A stretch of DNA of 6,295 nt from Halieaceae bacterium UBA3479 (GTDB lineage Bacteria; Pseudomonadota; Gammaproteobacteria; Pseudomonadales; Halieaceae). Made by a program: the position numbers and the translations under genes. The DNA lies in the NCBI GenBank assembly GCA_002377985.1, contig DFQW01000144.1, forward strand, positions 1 to 6,295, read 5' to 3'. Below, piece after piece: positions 1-6,191 of this stretch; within the stretch, counting starts at the first letter, position 1, and each line of letters opens with the position of its first letter. Under the pieces are notes generated by a model. It was given only the letters and a program-made list of their open reading frames with translations, ran no database searches and was not told where the DNA came from.

Positions 1-1046
1 ACGCCCCGCAGAGGGTCGTCACCGGTCACGAGCTCATAAAATGCCTCCGCCAGCCGCTGGCTTTCTCGAATACAGATTTCCCAGTAGGCCACACGCTGCT
101 CGGGAGGCATGGAGCGGAAATCACCGCGGTCGGGAATTTTTCCGTACGGCAAACTCGCGAGAAACTCATCGCTGGGGCAGATCAAGACCAGATTGCTGAG
201 GCTGGGTGAGCGCGTGCGGGCGGGGAGATTTTTATCAAACCATCCCGGGGTCAGTTGCGCGCAAAAGTGAGGGTACAGCACCAAACCGTCACTTGGGGCA
301 GGGTCGAGGGTAAAGTGGTAGTCGATGATACCCCCATCCCAGAAAGGACCCTCGCCTGCACCCGCGATGCTGGGTTCACATTGCATCAGCAGTGGAATGG
401 CGCCGCTCGCTTTGAGCGCGGGAATCAGATTGTCATCGGCAAGCGCAACCATCTGGGTATCAAAGCCCGCGCTAAAAGGCGCTTCAGTAAGCGCGGGATG
501 ACAGAAAATAACGCGTTGGAAAAAACGCTTGAGACCGCGTCGGGACCAGGTGTTAGCGACCGTTGCCGCTGCCATCCCGGCGACCAGAGACGCCCCCCGT
601 TGGCCTCTCGCTATGCTTTTTGCGCGCGCTGTGACGATGGCGTTACGCAGAGTGGGATGATGGATGAGGTGTTGGGCGCCCTCAGGGCCTAACGCTTCCC
701 TCAGCATGTCTCCCGCGACCTTGCTGACTTCTTCGGGCGTCGGTTTCCGGCGGCTGTACTCCTGTCGCAGATACGCATGTTGGAGGCGTTTGATGGCGCT
801 CACGGGGTCCGGTTGAGTAAGACAGGCGTGTCGCCATGTGCCGATCGAGGAACCCAACAAGGTCAGGGAGCGTGAGCTTCGAGCCAATAGCTCGGAGGCC
901 AGCACCTGATCCAGTTCTGAGAGAATCAACCATTTGGGTCCACCTGATGCGCCCACCACTGTGTCGAAAGGTGCGTTCTGCCAGCCGTGTTCGGCGATGA
1001 CAGCCTTGGCGGCGCTACCCATGAAGATTGAAAGTGGCTGCGACAT
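1..1046 (-). CDS. Patatin-like phospholipase family protein (C-terminus cut by window edge)
   Basis: The reverse strand is open from an ATG at 1046 to the left edge (348 whole codons), so the C-terminus is missing. Patatin-type acyl hydrolases use a Ser-Asp dyad to cleave lipid esters. The parts are visible in order: a glycine-rich GASGGPKW stretch (residues 32-39) that fits the oxyanion-hole loop, GSSIG (65-69) as the GxSxG nucleophile elbow with Ser67, an ASGAIP segment (213-218), and WDGG (236-239) with Asp237 as the likely dyad partner. The later DGLVLYPHF, PGWFDK and ESQRLAEAF segments are, from memory, typical of a proteobacterial patatin subfamily, and the length suggests little is missing. 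No signal peptide is seen, so it is probably cytosolic or membrane-peripheral. The start is bounded by an in-frame TGA at 1059-1061; Met9 is an alternative start. No good Shine-Dalgarno is present. It is divergent from the solute operon, with no evident functional link. The substrate is unknown. Confidence 0.85.
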   Translation of the reverse strand, partial: MSQPLSIFMGSAAKAVIAEHGWQNAPFDTVVGASGGPKWLILSELDQVLASELLARSSRSLTLLGSSIGTWRHACLTQPDPVSAIKRLQHAYLRQEYSRRKPTPEEVSKVAGDMLREALGPEGAQHLIHHPTLRNAIVTARAKSIARGQRGASLVAGMAAATVANTWSRRGLKRFFQRVIFCHPALTEAPFSAGFDTQMVALADDNLIPALKASGAIPLLMQCEPSIAGAGEGPFWDGGIIDYHFTLDPAPSDGLVLYPHFCAQLTPGWFDKNLPARTRSPSLSNLVLICPSDEFLASLPYGKIPDRGDFRSMPPEQRVAYWEICIRESQRLAEAFYELVTGDDPLRG

Positions 1047-1302
1047 GACGCGTTTATTTCACCGGTACCTTGTGGTGGCGGCATTGAGTGTAGCGAAAAT
1101 CGTTGGCCGCACATGTCCGGACAAAAACAGGCACGGTATTTGCAGTGTGTACCGAACAGTCGCTGCCGAGACCAGGCAGACGGTCGCTATTCAAGCCCGG
1201 CTGCGCGGCAATATGACGAATATAACAAGACATATGTGGGGGTTTAGGTGCTGGGGCACATAACGGGATACGGATTTTTGTTACGGCCGGGGCTGAGCGC
1301 TC
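1047..1302. promoter_or_regulatory. Divergent intergenic region with promoters for both directions (exact sites uncertain)
   Basis: These 256 bases separate the divergent patatin-like gene and the solute operon, so promoters for both should lie here. No site matches a consensus well. On the minus strand, TACACT (1092-1087) is a fair -10 hexamer about 40 bases before the patatin start, but without a good -35. On the plus strand the patch at 1209-1235 is clearly richer in A+T than its surroundings and contains TATGAC (1212-1217) and TATAAC (1221-1226) as -10 candidates, again with poor -35 boxes. Possible operators are the perfect 10-base palindrome TGTCCGGACA (1114-1123) and the spaced dyad TATGTG/CACATA (1233-1238 and 1257-1262). 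A small open frame across 934-1263 on the plus strand overlaps the patatin start and resembles no family I know, so it is not called as a gene. Confidence 0.5.
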
Positions 1303-2235
1303 ATGCATGACGGTCAAACATTAACAGCTAACCTCTTCGAAATACTCGGGGAATTTGCTGCTCAGGAGAGGTTGCCGGCAACGTTCGGGCAGCGCTTTGT
1401 CTCATGGTATGCGGGGATTACGCGACATCTTGCAACCAGAGCCGCGGCGGCCGAAAAGCCACTGCTGGTGGGCGTTAGCGGCTGTCAGGGCTCGGGAAAA
1501 AGTACCTTGTCAAAGGCGATGGCGCGCATCGCAGAGGTTGCTTTTGGCACACCCGCAACTGCGCTCTCTCTCGACGATTTCTACCTCACTCAACATGAGC
1601 GCCAGCGACTGGCTCGCTCCGTTCATCCTTTGTTCGCAACCCGAGGAGTGCCGGGCACCCACGACCTCACGCTACTCAATTCAACGCTTCAGGCGCTGGC
1701 GACGGATAACGGACCCGTGGCGTTACCCGGGTTCGACAAGGCCCGGGACGACCGCACCAAATCAGTGCAGTGGCGCCAAGTTTGTGCGCCTGTGAGGCTG
1801 ATTTTTCTCGAAGGATGGTGCGTGGGGATTCCGCCTCAGCCGCTGCCTGCACTCGCCGAGCCCGTCAACGAGACCGAATTGGAGCAGGACTCGGACGGGG
1901 ACTGGCGCAAAGAGGTCAACAGACAGTTGCAGAGCGATTATGCAGCGCTATTTGCGCAGCTTGATGCGCTGTTGTTTCTCAAGGCGCCCGATTTCAGCAC
2001 GGTATTTGAATGGCGTTGGGAACAGGAGCAACGCATGTCTGACGCCATCCGGCAGGGTGCGCATACCACCACCGGTAGCGCTATGACCCGTGATGAGGTG
2101 GGCGCCTTTGTGCTGCATTACCAACGTCTGACCGAGCATGCTTTGCATGCATTGCCTCAGCGCGCGAATGTCACCTGGGATCTGTCACACGATCGTTCCG
2201 TGCGTCGCATGCAGTTGATGACGGTGTCCCCATGA
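1303..2235 (+). CDS. D-glycerate 3-kinase, plant/yeast (GLYK/Tda10) type
   Basis: This 310-residue P-loop kinase is predicted to phosphorylate D-glycerate with ATP to 3-phosphoglycerate in the cytosol. After an N-terminal helical region (about 1-50) it has Walker A GCQGSGKST (60-68), then SLDDFYLT (89-96), RGVPGTHD (114-121), LPGFDKARDDR (141-151) and LIFLEGW (166-172). Together these are the signature of the glycerate kinase/Tda10 branch of the uridine kinase-like P-loop family, distinct from the bacterial GlxK/GarK and MOFRL glycerate kinases. The ATG follows an in-frame TGA at 1294-1296, so the start is well bounded; only a weak GGGG stretch (1289-1292) precedes it. It is the first gene of the operon and its TGA overlaps the next ATG by four bases. 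In context its role is to recapture the D-glycerate released by the phosphorylase at the end of the operon, making the acceptor for the synthase. The 3-position specificity is taken from characterised plant enzymes and not visible here. Confidence 0.85.
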   Translation: MHDGQTLTANLFEILGEFAAQERLPATFGQRFVSWYAGITRHLATRAAAAEKPLLVGVSGCQGSGKSTLSKAMARIAEVAFGTPATALSLDDFYLTQHERQRLARSVHPLFATRGVPGTHDLTLLNSTLQALATDNGPVALPGFDKARDDRTKSVQWRQVCAPVRLIFLEGWCVGIPPQPLPALAEPVNETELEQDSDGDWRKEVNRQLQSDYAALFAQLDALLFLKAPDFSTVFEWRWEQEQRMSDAIRQGAHTTTGSAMTRDEVGAFVLHYQRLTEHALHALPQRANVTWDLSHDRSVRRMQLMTVSP

Positions 2236-3110
2236 GCGCCGCCGTCATCTACACCGACCTCGACGGGACCCTGCTCGACTACCACAGCTACTCGTCCGAG
2301 GCGGCCAGTGACACCTTGGCGAACCTGCGTGAGCGGGGTGTGCCTGTGATTCCTTGTACGAGCAAAACCGTCGCAGAGACCCGGGTTATCGCGGCGCGGT
2401 TGGGGTTGGACGGCCCAATGATCGTCGAGAACGGCGCCGCGATATGGGTGCCAACGGATTGGGGTTTATCGCGCACTGAGGCCTCTATCAGCGAGCGTGA
2501 GATGTGGTGTCATGGGTTTGGTATTTCTCGGGCCGTGATCCGCCGTCAGCTGGCGGTGCTCAGTGTTGAATGGGGTAACCGTTACCAGTCTCTGTGCGAT
2601 TTATCAGACAACCAGGTGATGGCGATCACCGGGCTCGATGCCGACAGTGCGCGTCTCGCGAAGGAAAGGTACTTTTGTGAAACCCTCGTTTGGCTGGGGA
2701 CACCCGCTGATCGCACTGCTTTTGCCGAGCAGGTAAAGGCACTGGATCTGCACTGCGTGCAGGGCGGGCGTTTTGTGCACGTACTCTCTTCGGGCGGTAA
2801 AGCTGAAGCGGTGAGCTGGCTGCATCGAAAGATCCGCGCGGAGCGGCCGGGTTTTGACGACGCCATCAGTATCTCGGCGGGCGATGCGGAGAACGACATA
2901 GAAATGTTGCAGGTAACGAACCTGGCTTTGCTCGTGAGATCCCCCGTTTGTGACCCCCCCACCATAAAGCGGGCGGGCGGACTTGTTATCAGCGATCAGG
3001 TCGGTCCGGCTGGTTGGTCGGAGGGCATCGAGATTTTATTGGACCACCTAGACGAGGAGGGAGCGAGTGGCCGATTTTTACCAAAACGGCACAATTACAA
3101 CGCTGCATAA
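2232..3110 (+). CDS. gpgP: HAD-family glucosyl-3-phosphoglycerate (mannosyl-3-phosphoglycerate-type) phosphatase
   Basis: This 292-residue HAD hydrolase of the MPGP type is predicted to dephosphorylate glucosyl-3-phosphoglycerate to glucosylglycerate in the cytosol. HAD motif I is TDLDGT (8-13), with Asp9 as nucleophile and Asp11 as acid/base; motif II lies at PCTSKT (41-46); VENGAAIW (65-72) is the conserved stretch typical of Cof/MPGP proteins; a C2-type cap spans roughly 85-185; GGKAEAV (188-194) carries the motif III Lys190; and GDAEND (217-222) is the Mg-binding motif IV. The start codon sits in an ATGA overlap with the kinase stop, which suggests translational coupling. The last 15 codons overlap the next gene, so its tail (around 279-292) is constrained by another reading frame. 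Homologues are often named for mannosyl substrates; the glucosyl assignment comes from the neighbouring synthase and GH13 phosphorylase, and dual activity is possible. Confidence 0.85.
   Translation: MSAAVIYTDLDGTLLDYHSYSSEAASDTLANLRERGVPVIPCTSKTVAETRVIAARLGLDGPMIVENGAAIWVPTDWGLSRTEASISEREMWCHGFGISRAVIRRQLAVLSVEWGNRYQSLCDLSDNQVMAITGLDADSARLAKERYFCETLVWLGTPADRTAFAEQVKALDLHCVQGGRFVHVLSSGGKAEAVSWLHRKIRAERPGFDDAISISAGDAENDIEMLQVTNLALLVRSPVCDPPTIKRAGGLVISDQVGPAGWSEGIEILLDHLDEEGASGRFLPKRHNYNAA
3055..3060 (+). promoter_or_regulatory. Strong Shine-Dalgarno for the synthase gene, inside the upstream coding sequence
   Basis: AGGAGG lies six bases before the GTG at 3067. It is the only strong ribosome binding site in the operon and settles the choice of start: in that frame an in-frame TAG at 3049-3051 blocks any start further upstream, and no ATG occurs before the first conserved residues. 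It is embedded in the final codons of the phosphatase gene, so the synthase can be loaded independently of termination by the upstream ribosome. Confidence 0.85.
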
Positions 3111-4320
3111 CCTGGGCGGGCGATCAACCGAGGACCTCGAGAAAGACCTGCTGTCATTTAGCCAGCGCAGGGCACTCGGGCTGATACTGCCATCGCTGTA
3201 CTCTGAAATTCAAACGCCTGCACTGCCCGCGATCATTCGCGAACTGCAGTCGGTGCCCTACCTCTCGCAGGTTGTCATCGGGCTGGATCGTGCGTCCGAA
3301 TCCGAGTACCAGCACGCACTGGAATTTTTCTCTTCGCTACCCCAGCACCATCGGGTGCTGTGGCACGATGGGCCACGCCTTAGGGCGATCGACGATCGTT
3401 TACAGGCGGCGGGCTTGGCGCCAAAAGAGCTGGGCAAGGGTCGCAACGTTTGGTACTGCATGGGATACGTGCTCGCCACGGGCCGTGCCGAAGCCATAGC
3501 GCTGCATGACTGCGACATCCTCACTTATGATCGCAGCTTGCTGGCGAGGCTGATTTATCCGGTCGCGCATCCCATATTTGGCTACGAATTCTGCAAGGGC
3601 TATTACCCTCGTGTCTCTGACAACAAAATTAACGGCCGGGTATGCCGATTACTGGTCGCGCCCATGATTCGTGCTTTGAAGCGGATCGTCGGAGGCTCGC
3701 CTTATCTCGATTATCTCGACAGTTATCGCTACATCCTGGCCGGAGAATTTGCGTTTCGGAAACGCCTACTCGGTGATCTCCGCATCCCAACTGACTGGGG
3801 TCTCGAAATAGGCGTCGTGTCTGAAGTTTATCGGAGCAACAGCAACAAACAGATTTGTCAGGTAGATATTGCCGACAATTACGATCACAAGCACCAGGAC
3901 CTCTCGCTGTCTGACCAGACGGTGGGGTTGTCACGCATGTCTCTCGATATCGCCCGGTCGCTGTATCGCAAGCTGGCCATTCAGGGCACGGTGTTCAGTC
4001 CAGAGATGTTTCGCACCCTCAAGGCCACCTACTACCGCATGGCGTTGGATCTGATAGAGACTTATCGCAACGACGCGATTATGAATGGCCTTACCTTTGA
4101 CATTCATCGTGAAGAAGAAGCGGTTGAGCTCTTCGCAGAAAATATTCTCGAGGCCGGCAACCAGTTTCTTGAGCGCTCCACAGAGGCCCCCTTCATTCCT
4201 ACCTGGAACCGGGTGTTCAGTGCCATCCCCACGATCTTCGAAGAACTGGTAGAAGCGGTAGAGGCTGATCACGCCGAGTTTTCAGCCAGCTATTCCGCGC
4301 CCAAATCAGCCAGTGCATGA
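3067..4320 (+). CDS. gpgS: Glucosyl-3-phosphoglycerate synthase (GT81-type glycosyltransferase)
   Basis: This 417-residue GT-A glycosyltransferase is predicted to transfer glucose from a nucleotide sugar (UDP- or GDP-glucose) to 3-phosphoglycerate, the committed step of glucosylglycerate synthesis. Visible landmarks are the LILPSLYSE start of the nucleotide-binding fold (39-47), VVIGLDRA (69-76), GKGRNVWYCMGY (123-134), the metal-binding DxD as DCD (148-150), FCKGYYPRV (175-183), AGEFAF (225-230) and DWGLEIG (243-249), then DHKHQ (273-277), whose His is a plausible third metal ligand by analogy with mycobacterial GpgS. A helical region follows to about 400 and ends in a Ser/Ala-rich tail. No signal peptide or membrane segment is seen, so it is cytosolic. 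It starts at GTG with a strong Shine-Dalgarno, overlaps the phosphatase by 44 bases, and shares ATGA with the next gene. Transfer of mannose cannot be excluded from sequence, but the GH13 neighbour favours glucose. Confidence 0.85.
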   Translation: MADFYQNGTITTLHNLGGRSTEDLEKDLLSFSQRRALGLILPSLYSEIQTPALPAIIRELQSVPYLSQVVIGLDRASESEYQHALEFFSSLPQHHRVLWHDGPRLRAIDDRLQAAGLAPKELGKGRNVWYCMGYVLATGRAEAIALHDCDILTYDRSLLARLIYPVAHPIFGYEFCKGYYPRVSDNKINGRVCRLLVAPMIRALKRIVGGSPYLDYLDSYRYILAGEFAFRKRLLGDLRIPTDWGLEIGVVSEVYRSNSNKQICQVDIADNYDHKHQDLSLSDQTVGLSRMSLDIARSLYRKLAIQGTVFSPEMFRTLKATYYRMALDLIETYRNDAIMNGLTFDIHREEEAVELFAENILEAGNQFLERSTEAPFIPTWNRVFSAIPTIFEELVEAVEADHAEFSASYSAPKSASA

Positions 4321-6053
4321 GCGTTTCTGTTGAGCAACGATTGCAGCGACATCTCGAGGCAATCTACGGCAATGATGACTGCCCTCCGGACCTAAAAAAA
4401 TGGGCCGACCTCCTGTTAAATGCTGCGCGGCTGCGATCAGAGCAGCAGGCGCCGGAGCCTCATCGCAATCTTTGGAGTGAAGCTGATATCGGGGTCATTA
4501 GCTATGGCGACTCGATCATTGATGACGCCGAGTCGCCGCTGAGGACACTCCACGGATTCTTGTCTCGGGAGTTGGGCTCCGCGGTTTCCTGGGTGCATGT
4601 GCTGCCGTTTCATCCGTGGACGTCTGACGATGGGTTTTCAGTACTCGATTATTCCAGTGTCAATGAAGCCCTTGGTAGCTGGGCGGATATCACGCAATTG
4701 GGCATCGACTACCGGCTCATGGCTGATCTGGTCCTCAACCATTGCTCCAGTCGATCGGCCTGGTTTGAAAATTTCCGCCAGGGGGTCGATCCGGGTAGCG
4801 ATTATTTTTTTGTCCCCGACGAAGAGTTTGATACGTCTCAGGTTGTGAGGCCACGCACCTCTCCGCTACTGAATCCCGTCTTGACGGAGCGGGGTGAGCA
4901 ATCGGTGTGGTGCACCTTTAGCCCTGATCAGGTGGATTTCAACTTCGCGAATCCTGCGGTAGTGGTGGAGTTTGCGAGCATCATCAGAGCATTGCTCGAC
5001 GCCGGAGTGCGGGTATTTCGCATGGATGCTGTGGCGTTTCTTTGGAAGAAAAGTGGCACGACGTGCATCAATCTGCCCCAGACCCATGAGCTGATCCGTT
5101 TATTTCGTCTGCTCATCGAATCTGCACAGCCCGATGCGATTGTGATCACCGAGACCAATGTTCCCAACCGGGAGAACCTGTCTTACTTTGGCAACGCCAA
5201 TGAGGCGCACGGCATATACAATTTTTCGTTGCCACCGCTTTTGGTACATGCGCTGGTAACGGGCAACGGTCGTCACCTCTCTACCTGGATGATGAGCATG
5301 CCGCCTGCACAAGACGGCACCTTCTATTTTAACTTCATAGCCTCCCACGACGGCATTGGGTTGAGGCCGGTAGAGGGGTTACTGGCGCAGGAGGAAGTGG
5401 ATCTACTGTTGGCGACTATGGAACGTTTTGGTGGTCGGGTGTCCTGGCGTGAAGCGGCTGGCGAAGCTGCCAAGCCCTACGAAATCAATATCGCATTATT
5501 TGATGCGCTGCAGGGCACGATAGACGGGCCCGACGCCTGGGGCTTGCAGCGATTCCTGTGTGCGCATGCCATCATGCTCGGCCTCGAGGGGATCCCGGCG
5601 TTTTATATTCATTCTTTGCTCGGCACGCACAACGATATCGAGCGGCTTGAGCACACCAGCCAAAATCGGTCTATCAACCGTCATCAGTGGCCCCTGCAGC
5701 GACTCATGTCAGTACTTGAGGACTCGTCTTCGTCCCATCATCAGGTGTTTCAGGCGCTGAAAAAACTCATTACGTTGCGCAAGCAGCAGCCCGCGTTCCA
5801 CCCCAACGCTACGCAATTTACTTTGCACCTTGGAGACGCGCTCTTCGGGTTTTGGCGCCAATCGCTGGATCGACGGCAGAGTCTCTTTTGTATTCACAAC
5901 GTGTCCAGTATTGAGCAACGTCTGCCACTCAGCAGCCTTAATCTGTTGGTCAATCAACACTGGAGAGAGTTAATTACGGATCAACCCATAGAGGAAAGCC
6001 TGTCGGAGTGGTGCCTCGAGCCGTATCAAACATTATGGATTACCAACCTTTGA
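4317..6053 (+). CDS. ggaP: Glucosylglycerate phosphorylase (GH13 subfamily 18, sucrose phosphorylase-like)
   Basis: This 578-residue retaining GH13 enzyme is predicted to convert glucosylglycerate and phosphate to alpha-glucose 1-phosphate and D-glycerate. The four GH13 regions are present: DLVLNH (137-142), GVRVFRMDAVAF (230-241) with nucleophile Asp237, ITETN (277-281) with acid/base Glu279, and FIASHDG (340-346) with the transition-state Asp345. The early VLPFHPWTSDDGFSVLDY block (95-112) is typical of sucrose phosphorylase-like GH13_18 proteins. It is longer than classical sucrose phosphorylases (about 490 residues), with an added N-terminal region of about 50 residues, as in the glucosylglycerate phosphorylase group that includes E. 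coli YcjM. GTHNDIERLEHT (about 442-453) followed by NRSINR also fits that group. There is no signal peptide, so it is cytosolic. The start shares ATGA with the synthase stop and has no Shine-Dalgarno, suggesting coupled translation. Sucrose or glucosylglycerol phosphorylase are alternatives; the operon argues for glucosylglycerate. Confidence 0.85.
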   Translation: MSVSVEQRLQRHLEAIYGNDDCPPDLKKWADLLLNAARLRSEQQAPEPHRNLWSEADIGVISYGDSIIDDAESPLRTLHGFLSRELGSAVSWVHVLPFHPWTSDDGFSVLDYSSVNEALGSWADITQLGIDYRLMADLVLNHCSSRSAWFENFRQGVDPGSDYFFVPDEEFDTSQVVRPRTSPLLNPVLTERGEQSVWCTFSPDQVDFNFANPAVVVEFASIIRALLDAGVRVFRMDAVAFLWKKSGTTCINLPQTHELIRLFRLLIESAQPDAIVITETNVPNRENLSYFGNANEAHGIYNFSLPPLLVHALVTGNGRHLSTWMMSMPPAQDGTFYFNFIASHDGIGLRPVEGLLAQEEVDLLLATMERFGGRVSWREAAGEAAKPYEINIALFDALQGTIDGPDAWGLQRFLCAHAIMLGLEGIPAFYIHSLLGTHNDIERLEHTSQNRSINRHQWPLQRLMSVLEDSSSSHHQVFQALKKLITLRKQQPAFHPNATQFTLHLGDALFGFWRQSLDRRQSLFCIHNVSSIEQRLPLSSLNLLVNQHWRELITDQPIEESLSEWCLEPYQTLWITNL

Positions 6054-6191
6054 GGCATCTGCAGAAGTCGTGCTTTCGGACACGCGGACAAGCTGACTGA
6101 CACTTGGTGCGATCTGCGAAGTCAAGCGATGGCCGACCAGTGCGCGCTGAAGTTCTTGAATCTGCCTCGATAAACGTGTCAGCCTCCGGCC
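6054..6191 (+). other. Intergenic gap after the operon, no clear terminator
   Basis: These 138 bases lie between the phosphorylase stop and the next start. I see no GC-rich hairpin followed by a T run, so there is no support for an intrinsic terminator, and the next gene may be co-transcribed or have its own promoter. A 7-base inverted repeat, CTGACAC (6097-6103) and GTGTCAG (6176-6182), encloses 72 bases, and AAGCTGACT occurs directly twice (6090-6098 and 6198-6206, the second copy inside the next gene). Both could be chance. Confidence 0.4.

Noticed and set aside
255..692. 145-residue open frame on the plus strand
   Set aside because: It lies antisense to the patatin-like gene, whose conserved motifs are read through the same bases; the translation resembles no known family.
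1163..1179. Short hairpin CTGCC-N7-GGCAG as a terminator or attenuator
   Set aside because: Only five base pairs with no following T run; too weak to call.
934..1263. 109-residue plus-strand open frame spanning the patatin start and the intergenic region
   Set aside because: It overlaps the conserved N-terminus of the patatin-like gene on the other strand, has no Shine-Dalgarno and no recognisable domain.
2582..2965. 127-residue minus-strand open frame
   Set aside because: It is antisense to the HAD phosphatase, including its conserved Lys and GDAEND motifs; a coding shadow.
3931..4272. 113-residue minus-strand open frame
   Set aside because: It is antisense to the C-terminal part of the synthase, with no family resemblance and no supporting start signals.
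4317..6053. Calling the GH13 enzyme a trehalose synthase, amylosucrase or alpha-glucosidase
   Set aside because: The VLPFHPWTSDDGFSVLDY block and SHDGIG motif fit the sucrose phosphorylase-like GH13_18 group, and the neighbours fit glucosylglycerate metabolism.
6054..6191. Intrinsic terminator for the operon
   Set aside because: No compact GC-rich stem followed by a run of T is present in the gap.
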